64,000 nucleotides of DNA, taken from positions 1,612,001 through 1,676,000 of the forward strand of contig QGFZ01000001.1 in assembly GCA_003149065.1 (NCBI GenBank), in the 5' to 3' direction. Positions within the stretch are counted from its first letter, which is position 1; every line of letters begins with the position of its first letter. Both the position numbers and the translations under genes were made by a program. The DNA comes from Ruminococcaceae bacterium R-25. Its GTDB lineage: Bacteria > Bacillota > Clostridia > Saccharofermentanales > Saccharofermentanaceae. The notes beneath the pieces were generated by a model that did not search any database, had not been told where the DNA came from, and saw nothing but the letters and a program-made list of their open reading frames with translations. Shown one piece after another: positions 57,655 through 64,000 of the stretch.

Positions 57655-57835
57655 TTGAATATGCGAGCTATTCCGCACAAGCGAAGCGCGGAGGACCTTA
57701 GCGAGCATATCAAAATCCAAGCTTCGCGTTGAGTTTTTCCCCTTAGATAAAGAGATTATTGATTGTGCGAGCGCTTCCGCACAAGCGAAGCTCCGCTTCG
57801 CGCGGAGGACCCCAGTGAGCACAATCAATAATCCC
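57655..57835. repeat. Two REP-like hairpin elements
   Basis: Copy 1 (57661-57709) and copy 2 (57766-57821) share the core gcgag...ttccgcacaagcgaag...cgcggaggacc...gagca; copy 2 has a 10-bp internal insertion. Each is enclosed by different inverted arms: 57754-57768 with 57819-57833 are 15 bp perfect in copy 2. The right arm of copy 2 includes the stop codon of the gene at 57825, so it may act as its terminator. Confidence 0.65.
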
Positions 57836-58247
57836 TGTTTTGCATTTTCCAGTTCGACCACTCTACGGCCTGCCTATGTCTCTCAGAAAGAAAGATCCTG
57901 TTCGAGAGATTCGAAGCTTTCTTAAAGGCACGCCTTTCGAAGACCTTAGCGAGCGTCATCCAGCCGGAAATAACAACTATGGCGGCAAAACAGAAGATCA
58001 CGATATACAGGTAAGTGTAATTGTAATCGTTAAATCCGAAAGAATGAGCGGCATCAATTGAAGCGATCGTCTGGTATTGGGCTGAATCGTAGAAGAGATT
58101 TATAAAGATAATTCCGGCAATCAGGAAAACGCCAATAATTATGAGCGAAGCTATAAAGCGCCTTTTGCTGAATCTGAACAACCAGGGAATCTTTTCGAAT
58201 TCCTCGTTGAACAGAAAGGTGAAGTCATCTTGATTTTCAATAGGCAT
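57825..58247 (-). CDS. Small two-helix membrane protein
   Basis: The ATG at 58247 lies 9 bases after GGGGAT; 140 aa. Two membrane segments (FIASLIIIGVFLIAGIIFI and YLYIVIFCFAAIVVISGW) follow an acidic N-terminus (DDFTFLFNEEFEKIPWLFRF). The end is AVEWSNWKMQNRDY. It is clearly paralogous to the next gene upstream. Function unknown. Confidence 0.75.
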   Translation of the reverse strand: MPIENQDDFTFLFNEEFEKIPWLFRFSKRRFIASLIIIGVFLIAGIIFINLFYDSAQYQTIASIDAAHSFGFNDYNYTYLYIVIFCFAAIVVISGWMTLAKVFERRAFKKASNLSNRIFLSERHRQAVEWSNWKMQNRDY

Positions 58248-58262
58248 TACCATTATCCCCTT

Positions 58263-58697
58263 TTAGTAATCGCGGTTTTGCATTTTCCAATTCTGCCATT
58301 CGACATTCAGTTTGTGTGTTTCTGAAAGGAATATCATGTTCGACAGTTCTGAAGCTCTCTTGAACGCACGTTTTTCAAGTAATTTCGCACAGGTCATCCA
58401 GACGGCAATGAGCGCGGCGATTATTCCGCAGATCAATGTAGCGACCATATATCCGTATTTGTAGTCGCTCACATATTGGTAACTTCCGACTGTTGACTGA
58501 GGTAAGATCGAAGGAACTAATTCCGTAGTCTGCGTGCTGTAGAAGACCGTAATAAGGACCAGCATCGCTGCAAAAAAGACGATCATGACTATCAGCGCTA
58601 TCTTATAGCGCTTCTTGGTGAACCTGAAGAGAAACGGGATCTTTTCGAACTCGTCGCTATACAGGAAATTGAAATTGTCGTCATTTTCGAGCCTCAT
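58263..58697 (-). CDS. Small two-helix membrane protein, paralogue
   Basis: The 144-aa protein has the same plan (DNFNFLYSDEFEKIPFLFRF, two helices, NVEWQNWKMQNRDY end) as its neighbour, showing tandem duplication. No recognised domain. It ends 15 bases before the start of the paralogue. Confidence 0.75.
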   Translation of the reverse strand: MRLENDDNFNFLYSDEFEKIPFLFRFTKKRYKIALIVMIVFFAAMLVLITVFYSTQTTELVPSILPQSTVGSYQYVSDYKYGYMVATLICGIIAALIAVWMTCAKLLEKRAFKRASELSNMIFLSETHKLNVEWQNWKMQNRDY

Positions 58698-58747
58698 ACA
58701 CGAATGATAACAAATCTCAAATTTGATTGCGAGTTAAGAAGCGGTAA

Positions 58748-58785
58748 AGAAAAAGGGTTGCCTCGATCGAGACAACCCTTGAAAG
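58748..58785 (-). terminator. Intrinsic terminator after rplL
   Basis: The minus strand has stem aagggttgtctcg/cgaggcaaccctt followed by TTTCTTT. Confidence 0.9.
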
Positions 58786-58807
58786 TCAATTCTAAAGTGA
58801 TTAAGAA

Positions 58808-59185
58808 TTACTTGAGTTCGAGCTCAGCGCCGCAACCATCAAGCTTCTTCATGAGGTCATCAGCCTCTTCCTTAGAAACGTTCTCCTTGAGGGCAACAGG
58901 TGCCTTCTCAACGAGTTCCTTTGCTTCCTTAAGGCCCATACCAAGAACATCCTTAACTGCCTTGATAACGCCCATCTTGGAATCGCCGAAGCTCTTGAGC
59001 ATAACTGTGAACTCTGTCTGCTCAACTGCTGCTGCACCAGCGCCTGCGCCAGCACCTGCAGATACTGCTACTGCTGCTGCGGATACGCCGAATTCCTCTT
59101 CAATAGCCTTCTCAAGATCGAAAAGCTCGATAACTGAGAGACCCTTAATTTCTTCAAGAATGCTTGTAACTTTCTCACTAGCCAT
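58808..59185 (-). CDS. rplL: 50S ribosomal protein L7/L12
   Basis: The 125-aa protein starts [20 protein letters not shown], has the Ala/Gly hinge ([12 protein letters not shown]) and the C-terminal [14 protein letters not shown] factor-binding domain. Four copies bind L10 in the ribosomal stalk. Confidence 0.98.
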   Translation of the reverse strand: MASEKVTSILEEIKGLSVIELFDLEKAIEEEFGVSAAAVAVSAGAGAGAGAAAVEQTEFTVMLKSFGDSKMGVIKAVKDVLGMGLKEAKELVEKAPVALKENVSKEEADDLMKKLDGCGAELELK

Positions 59186-59216
59186 TTTAAGTTTCCTCCT
59201 ATGAAAATTTAGCTAA

Positions 59217-59816
59217 TTACTCTGCGGGTGTCTCCGCGGGTGCTTCTGCTTCAGCTGCGGGAGCCTCTGCTTCAGCCTTTACTTCTTCTGCTGCGGGTGC
59301 TGCAACGGGTGCTTCACCGCCTTCTTCCTGCTTCTTCTCTGCAACAGCCTTTACGAGCATAGCAAGCTTCGTGAAAGGGAAGAGCAAAGAATATGCAACC
59401 TGTGTCTGGAGTGTTGTCGGATCCGGTACCTGAGACAAAGCCATAACTTCATCGAGTGAAGCAACCTTGCCGTCAATGATTCCGCCCTTGATCTCCATGG
59501 GCTCGATGTCCTTGCTGTACTTAGCAAGAATCTTTGCAGGAGCGATGATGTCATCAGAATAACCTACTGCTGTAGGTCCCTTGAATACCTCATCAAGTCC
59601 TTCAAAACCGAGCTCTGCGAAAACGCGTCTAAGAACAGTGTTCTTGATAACTTCGAACTTAACGCCGTTCTTACGGAGCTCTGAACGCATCTCTGTGTCC
59701 TGAGCAACTGTAAGTCCGCGGGTAGCTACGAATACATATGTTGTAGCGCCCTTGAGCTCTGAAGTAAGATCTTCAACACGCTGCTGCTTAGCTGCCAGAA
59801 TCTTTTCACTGGGCAT
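59217..59816 (-). CDS. rplJ: 50S ribosomal protein L10
   Basis: The 199-aa protein has TYVFVATRGLTVAQDTEMRS and the L12-binding helix near FTKLAMLVKAVAEKK. The Ala/Glu/Pro-rich tail (APAAEAEAPAETPAE) is longer than in E. coli, as often in Clostridia. It is preceded by an L10-type leader. Confidence 0.97.
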   Translation of the reverse strand: MPSEKILAAKQQRVEDLTSELKGATTYVFVATRGLTVAQDTEMRSELRKNGVKFEVIKNTVLRRVFAELGFEGLDEVFKGPTAVGYSDDIIAPAKILAKYSKDIEPMEIKGGIIDGKVASLDEVMALSQVPDPTTLQTQVAYSLLFPFTKLAMLVKAVAEKKQEEGGEAPVAAPAAEEVKAEAEAPAAEAEAPAETPAE

Positions 59817-59834
59817 ATTGGTTTTTCCTCCTTG

Positions 59835-60003
59835 TTATATTTTCATTAAAAACCCCCCTGGGTCACCTGACAGGGAAACCAAGGGGGACGAATTAATCCT
59901 AGCGAATTAACAAGTTCCTTCCTCGGCCGGCCGTCCGCTTAACGGACATTTCAGAGATCTTATTGCAAAGGTCCCACCTGCTGTCTTTGGCAGGAAAGGT
60001 ATT
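59835..60003 (-). ncRNA. L10-type ribosomal leader
   Basis: The rplA-rplJ gap has G-rich and C-rich paired arms (ccttggtttccctgtcagg region against ccccctgggtcacctg) and other inverted repeats (gtccgcttaacggac). The position, size and pairing fit the L10 leader that binds the L10-L12 complex to regulate rplJL. Confidence 0.65.
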
Positions 60004-60023
60004 TAATTGTTAAGTAATTAGAA

Positions 60024-60716
60024 TCAAGAGAACTTTGTAGCGTTAACCTTGATTCCAGGGCCCATTGTAGCTGCGAGTGAGCAGCTCTTGATGTACTGAC
60101 CCTTAGCTGCTGCCGGCTTAGCCTTGATGATAGCTTCCATCAATACCTTAACGTTCTCTTCGATCTTTTCGGGACCGAAAGAAACCTTGCCGACGGGGCA
60201 GTGAATGATGTTGGACTTGTCGAGTCTGTACTCGATCTTACCGGCCTTAACTTCGTTAACAGCCTTTGTAACGTCCATTGTAACTGTGCCTGCCTTAGGG
60301 TTAGGCATCAATCCCTTAGGACCCAATACCTTACCTAATCTACCAAGCTTACCCATCATGTCAGGTGTAGCGATGATTACGTCGAAATCGAACCAGTTCT
60401 CTTTCTGGATCTTATCGATCATATCGTCATCACCAACGAACTCAGCGCCTGCTTCCTTAGCCTCATCAGCCTTAGGGCCCTTAGCGAGTACCAAAACTCT
60501 CTTTGTACGGCCTGTACCGTGAGGAAGAACTACAGCACCTCTAACCTGCTGGTCAGCGTGTCTGGAGTCAACACCGAGTCTTACATGAAGCTCTACAGTC
60601 TCATCGAACTTAGCCTTACCTGTCTCGCAGACAAGCTTAGCTGCCTCAGAAGGATCATAGAGTGTGGACTTGTCAACGAGCTTTACGAGCTCTGCATATC
60701 TCTTGCCTGTTTTCAT
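60024..60716 (-). CDS. rplA: 50S ribosomal protein L1
   Basis: The 230-aa protein starts [20 protein letters not shown] and has [20 protein letters not shown] and [20 protein letters not shown], diagnostic of L1. Part of the rplKAJL cluster. Confidence 0.98.
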   Translation of the reverse strand: MKTGKRYAELVKLVDKSTLYDPSEAAKLVCETGKAKFDETVELHVRLGVDSRHADQQVRGAVVLPHGTGRTKRVLVLAKGPKADEAKEAGAEFVGDDDMIDKIQKENWFDFDVIIATPDMMGKLGRLGKVLGPKGLMPNPKAGTVTMDVTKAVNEVKAGKIEYRLDKSNIIHCPVGKVSFGPEKIEENVKVLMEAIIKAKPAAAKGQYIKSCSLAATMGPGIKVNATKFS

Positions 60717-60733
60717 GCTCTATTCTCCTTTCC

Positions 60734-61162
60734 TTAGTCTTTCTTTACAACGATACCCATGGAACGTGCTGTACCTGCAACCATTCTAGCGCATGCTTCT
60801 ACATCAGCAGCGTTAACGTCAGGCATCTTGATCTCAGCGATCTTCAAGCAGTCTTCCCAAGTAACTGTTGCAACCTTTTCTGTATTAGGTCTTCCCGAAG
60901 CCTTCTCGATCTTAGCGGTCTTCTTAAGAAGTACCGGTACCGGCGGAGTCTTCGTGATGAACGTGAACGAACGGTCAGCATAAACTGTAATGATTACAGG
61001 AATGATGAGACCTGCGTCCTTAGCTGTTCTCTCATTGAACTCTTTGACGAAGCCGGCAATGTTGATACCGTGCTGTCCAAGAGCTGGTCCGACCGGCGGC
61101 GCGGGTGTTGCTTTGCCTGCAGGTATCTGAAGCTTTACATAACCTGTGACTTTTTTAGCCAT
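60734..61162 (-). CDS. rplK: 50S ribosomal protein L11
   Basis: The ATG at 61162 ([20 protein letters not shown]) follows GGGAGGTGG, giving 142 aa. It contains [20 protein letters not shown] and the Pro-rich rRNA-binding segment. A GTG three codons upstream is rejected. Confidence 0.98.
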   Translation of the reverse strand: MAKKVTGYVKLQIPAGKATPAPPVGPALGQHGINIAGFVKEFNERTAKDAGLIIPVIITVYADRSFTFITKTPPVPVLLKKTAKIEKASGRPNTEKVATVTWEDCLKIAEIKMPDVNAADVEACARMVAGTARSMGIVVKKD

Positions 61163-61227
61163 AGTGGCCACCTCCCAAATTAAATTTCTTTATTATCAGA
61201 GACCTAACGGTCTTTAATAAACGTTAA

Positions 61228-61776
61228 TTAAACTTTTCTTACCTTTATGAAGTCGAGCGTTACAGGTGTCTCACGGCCGAACATTGATACCGTAACAGTA
61301 ACCTGCTGCTTCTCTTCATTGATGTCCTTAACGATAGCCTTGCTATCCTTGAAAGGACCGTCTGTGATGATGATAAGATCGCCGATGCGATAATCAACTT
61401 CAACAGTTGAAGGAATAATGAGACCCATCTTTACCAAGTCTTCTTCCGTCATCGGAGTGGGCTTGTTCGGGTCAGGTGCTACGAAGCCCGTAACACCATT
61501 GGTATTACGGATCTTGTACCAGAGATCCTTATCAACCTTATCGTTGTTGCCGTAAACGAGCTTCAAGAAGATATAGTTGGGGAATCTCAGCTTCTCAACT
61601 TCCTTACGCTTGCCGTTCTTAGTCTCAACAACTACATCGGTCGGCAAATAGACCTCCTGGATAATGTTCTCCATATCCTGGGCCTTAGCATAATTCTCTA
61701 TGGAAGTCTTAACTTTCTTCTCATATCCGCCGAAGGTATGAATTATATACCACTTGGCTTCATTATTATCCGGCAT
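61228..61776 (-). CDS. nusG: Transcription termination/antitermination factor NusG
   Basis: The 182-aa protein has the NGN domain (AKWYIIHTFGGYEKKVKTSI, NYIFLKLVY) and a C-terminal KOW domain (IGDLIIITDGPFKDSKAIV). It follows secE and precedes rplK as usual. Confidence 0.97.
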   Translation of the reverse strand: MPDNNEAKWYIIHTFGGYEKKVKTSIENYAKAQDMENIIQEVYLPTDVVVETKNGKRKEVEKLRFPNYIFLKLVYGNNDKVDKDLWYKIRNTNGVTGFVAPDPNKPTPMTEEDLVKMGLIIPSTVEVDYRIGDLIIITDGPFKDSKAIVKDINEEKQQVTVTVSMFGRETPVTLDFIKVRKV

Positions 61777-61797
61777 TTATTTACTCCTAAATCAAGC

Positions 61798-62112
61798 TCA
61801 GCCTTCTGCTGAAGACTCAGTTTCCGTTGCGCTTTCAGATGCTTCAGTAGCAGCTGTTGTCTCTGCAGCCTCGGTAGTCGTTGTAGCTGTTGTCTCTACT
61901 ACATCGTAGAAACCAACCTTGTCGAGGATCCAGCGTCCGCCGTTACCGATCAATGTAAGGTAAACAGCGAAGAAAACGATAACGAGCAAAACAACTGCAG
62001 CGGTCTTAGCAAGCTTCTCGCCTGTAGGCCACGTAACGCGCTTTAACTCTGCAAATACATCAGAAATCTTCTTGCCAAGGCGCTTGAAAAAATTACCTTT
62101 ATTATCAGCCAT
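61798..62112 (-). CDS. secE: Preprotein translocase subunit SecE with acidic tail
   Basis: The 104-aa protein has the conserved FAELKRVTWPTGEKLAKTA and one membrane helix (AAVVLLVIVFFAVYLTLIG). About 45 residues after the helix include a Thr/Glu/Ser/Ala tail (ETTATTTTEAAETTAATEAS). Gram-positive SecE is usually ~60-75 aa and ends near the helix, so this outer tail is unusual. Confidence 0.93.
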   Translation of the reverse strand: MADNKGNFFKRLGKKISDVFAELKRVTWPTGEKLAKTAAVVLLVIVFFAVYLTLIGNGGRWILDKVGFYDVVETTATTTTEAAETTAATEASESATETESSAEG

Positions 62113-62131
62113 CTTACGTACCTTTTAAGAA

Positions 62132-62296
62132 TTACTTGGATTCCCTGTGAACTGTGTGCTTACGGCAGAAGGGGCAATACTTTTTGAGCTCTAATCTCTC
62201 TGTATTGTTCTTCTTGTTCTTGTATGTCTGATAGTTTCTCTGCTTGCACTCTGTGCATGCGAGAGTAAGCTTATCGCGAGCTCCGGCCTTTGCCAT
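62132..62296 (-). CDS. rpmG: 50S ribosomal protein L33
   Basis: The 54-aa protein starts [20 protein letters not shown] and ends [16 protein letters not shown], keeping two CxxC pairs (zinc-binding form). It directly precedes secE. Confidence 0.97.
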   Translation of the reverse strand: MAKAGARDKLTLACTECKQRNYQTYKNKKNNTERLELKKYCPFCRKHTVHRESK

Positions 62297-62366
62297 GGTA
62301 CAAATACCTCCAAACGTAGTGTTTCAGGGCTTTTCAGGGTCCCCGAGCGCAAATTTCCGCGCAACT

Positions 62367-62392
62367 AAAAACAAGACCTGAACGGTCTAGCG
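62367..62392 (-). terminator. Putative terminator after hisE
   Basis: The minus strand has a short stem agacc/ggtct and TTGTTTTTAG, between hisE and rpmG. The stem is weak. Confidence 0.45.
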
Positions 62393-62459
62393 CGAAGATT
62401 GTATCACAGACCAGGGGATAAAGTCAACGAAAATATTGATGGTTAGGGCAATTTAAGCC

Positions 62460-62738
62460 TCAACCTCTGCGCGATCTGAGTTCAGCCTCGACATCATCCA
62501 ATGTGATGCCTCTGTCAGCCATGAGGACCAAAAGATGATATTCGAGATCTGCGATCTCCTGGATCGTAGCTTTACGGTCTCTCTGGGAAGCAGCGATAAC
62601 GACCTCTACTGCCTCTTCACCGAGCTTTTTGGAGATCTTGTCTGTTCCCTTGTCGAAAAGGTAATTTGTATAAGAACCCTCAACGGGATGTTCCTTGCGG
62701 TCCAAAATTACACTGTAAAGCTCTCTCATGATATCCAT
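62460..62738 (-). CDS. hisE: Phosphoribosyl-ATP pyrophosphatase
   Basis: The 92-aa protein has SYTNYLFDKGTDKISKKLGE and EEAVEVVIAASQ, the MazG-like metal site of HisE. It catalyses the second step of histidine synthesis and is separate from hisI here. It is last in the operon. Confidence 0.95.
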   Translation of the reverse strand: MDIMRELYSVILDRKEHPVEGSYTNYLFDKGTDKISKKLGEEAVEVVIAASQRDRKATIQEIADLEYHLLVLMADRGITLDDVEAELRSRRG

Positions 62739-62741
62739 CTT

Positions 62742-63113
62742 TTATTCCTCCTCATTTTGGGTCAGATCCCAATTGTTAAGTTCTGTATAAAAACATGTCC
62801 TGTTTCCGGTGTGGCACGCAGCTCCCGTCTGGTCGATCTTATAAAGGAGCGTATCTTTGTCACAGTCGATATAAGCCTCAATGACTTTCTGGACATGACC
62901 TGAAGTCTCGCCCTTCTTCCATAGTGTATCCCTGGATCTGGAATAATAATACATATATCCTGTTTCGCAGGTAAGACAGAATGCCTCTTCATTCATGTAA
63001 GCCATCATGAGGACCTGGCCGTTTTCGTAGTCCTGGGTGATGGCGGGAACCAGCCCGTCGGAATTCTTCTTCATCTTGGCCCACATTGCGTGAGGGTCGG
63101 TGTTGGTATTCAT
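62742..63113 (-). CDS. hisI: Phosphoribosyl-AMP cyclohydrolase
   Basis: The 123-aa protein has [42 protein letters not shown] and NRTCFY with the conserved Asp and Cys metal ligands. It opens the adenine ring in step three. It lies 3 bases from hisE. Confidence 0.96.
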   Translation of the reverse strand: MNTNTDPHAMWAKMKKNSDGLVPAITQDYENGQVLMMAYMNEEAFCLTCETGYMYYYSRSRDTLWKKGETSGHVQKVIEAYIDCDKDTLLYKIDQTGAACHTGNRTCFYTELNNWDLTQNEEE

Positions 63114-63115
63114 AA

Positions 63116-63886
63116 TTAAACTCTCCTTACGGGAATGCCTTCGCCTTCAAGATAATCCTTAAGGTCGGAGATCTTGATCTCGCCGAAGTGGAAAAGGCTT
63201 GCTGCAAGAACCGCATCAGCTTTTCCGATATTGACGGCATCAGCAAAATCCTTCATGGAACCTGCTCCGCCTGAAGCTATTACCGGAACTCCGACGCTCT
63301 CTGAGATAAGCGCCGTGATCTTGTTATCGTAACCGGACTTTGTTCCGTCCTTATCCATGGATGTGAGCAGGATCTCTCCGGCACCCAGGGATACGGCCTT
63401 TTTTGCCCACTCAAGAGCATCGATGCCTGTAGGCTTTGTGCCGCCTGCGATAACTACTTCATAACCTGAAGGGAAACCCGTTTCCCTTGCCTTTACGTCA
63501 ATTGCGCAGACAATGCACTGCGAACCGAACATGTCTGCTGCTTCCTTTACGAATTCAGGATTCTTGACTGCCGCTGAGTTTAAAGAAACCTTGTCAGCGC
63601 CTGCATTAAGAAGTTCTCTTATATCTTCTACAGTCCTGATACCGCCGCCGATAGTAAAAGGAATAAATACCTCGTTGGCAACTCTTCTTGCCATCTCGAC
63701 TGTAGTTCCACGGGATTCGATCGTAGCCGTGATATCCAGGAAAACGAGCTCGTCAGCACCTGATGCATTATATGTTTTGGCGCACTCGACAGGATCGCCT
63801 GCATCTCTTAAGGATACGAAGTTAACGCCTTTGACGACTCTGCCGTCTTTAACGTCCAGACATGGGATTATACGTTTTGTAAGCAT
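63116..63886 (-). CDS. hisF: Imidazole glycerol phosphate synthase subunit HisF
   Basis: The 256-aa barrel starts [20 protein letters not shown] and has the two catalytic Asp regions ([22 protein letters not shown]) and [12 protein letters not shown]. With HisH it makes the imidazole ring. Its start overlaps the hisA stop. Confidence 0.97.
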   Translation of the reverse strand: MLTKRIIPCLDVKDGRVVKGVNFVSLRDAGDPVECAKTYNASGADELVFLDITATIESRGTTVEMARRVANEVFIPFTIGGGIRTVEDIRELLNAGADKVSLNSAAVKNPEFVKEAADMFGSQCIVCAIDVKARETGFPSGYEVVIAGGTKPTGIDALEWAKKAVSLGAGEILLTSMDKDGTKSGYDNKITALISESVGVPVIASGGAGSMKDFADAVNIGKADAVLAASLFHFGEIKISDLKDYLEGEGIPVRRV

Positions 63887-64000
63887 CTTGCCAGGTCCAC
63901 CTTTCCTTCGTATATTGCCTTGCCGATGATGACGCCAGCGCAGCCGGAAGTCTTGATAAGATCAACGTCTTCATTAGATCCGATTCCGCCCGAAGCGATA
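63868..64000 (-). CDS. hisA: HisA (ProFAR isomerase), C-terminal part only
   Basis: The 44 last codons are visible, reading [16 protein letters not shown] and ending [18 protein letters not shown] then LQNV-stop, the conserved end of HisA. The gene continues beyond the window. It overlaps hisF by 19 bases. Confidence 0.92.
   Translation of the reverse strand, partial: IASGGIGSNEDVDLIKTSGCAGVIIGKAIYEGKVDLARCLQNV

Noticed and set aside
57643-57861. A 72-codon minus-strand frame over the REP-like repeats
   Set aside because: It only reads through the hairpin elements and overlaps the end of a better gene.

Overview
The window looks like the chromosome of an anaerobic Clostridia-type Bacillota (Firmicutes). 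Supporting signs are a pyruvate phosphate dikinase, a single-chain glycyl-tRNA synthetase, RemA and YicC next to gmk and rpoZ, a rubredoxin, a Crh-like HPr protein, strong AGGAGG ribosome binding sites and T-rich intrinsic terminators. Almost all genes are on the minus strand. The exceptions are a radical SAM gene and two membrane acyltransferases at 44.2-49.8 kb.

Left part (1-18.6 kb). A truncated PucR-type regulator, a GNAT acetyltransferase and an ATP-grasp PPDK-like protein come first. A stack of mobile DNA follows, inserted in the 3' end of ppdK. The ppdK body lies at 16.0-18.6 kb. Two further copies of a ppdK 3' end, each with stop codon and terminator, are stranded at 8.57 kb and 4.28 kb. 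Between the right pair is a 7.5 kb integrative mobilizable element: serine recombinase, a 126-aa protein, MobA-type relaxase with an overprinted second gene, MobC, a probable oriT, a HEPN-like protein, two membrane proteins and a structured leader RNA. Between the left pair is a 4.3 kb segment with a recombinase remnant, an orphan SUKH immunity gene, a GH3 lipoprotein glycosidase and small unknown genes. The recombinase reading frame runs through the attachment core. Its predicted last 48 codons lie at the opposite end of the element, so the long form should exist only in the excised circle.

Middle part (18.7-28.6 kb) is housekeeping: glyS, rpoZ, gmk, remA, yicC; a phosphoesterase, uvrC, crh-like, rimI, tsaB, tsaE; rpsI and rplM. 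A 500-bp gap before the phosphoesterase is full of short palindromic words.

Surface cluster (28.7-53.2 kb). Six paralogous membrane-anchored transglutaminase-like proteins with Ig-like modules and intact Cys-His-Asp triads occur with two related lipoproteins, two GT2 glycosyltransferases and an SGNH-like membrane protein. purF, a radical SAM enzyme, thioredoxin, a DUF134 regulator, rfbA, two acyltransferases and a YfhO-type protein follow. I infer a cell-envelope assembly or modification locus; its substrate is unknown.

Right part (53.3-64 kb) has a cation efflux protein, rubredoxin, five tRNA genes (Gly-GCC, Gly-CCC, Cys, Glu, Met), a GH26 enzyme, small membrane proteins, the rpmG-secE-nusG-rplK-rplA-rplJ-rplL cluster with an L10-type leader, and the end of the histidine operon (hisA partial, hisF, hisI, hisE).
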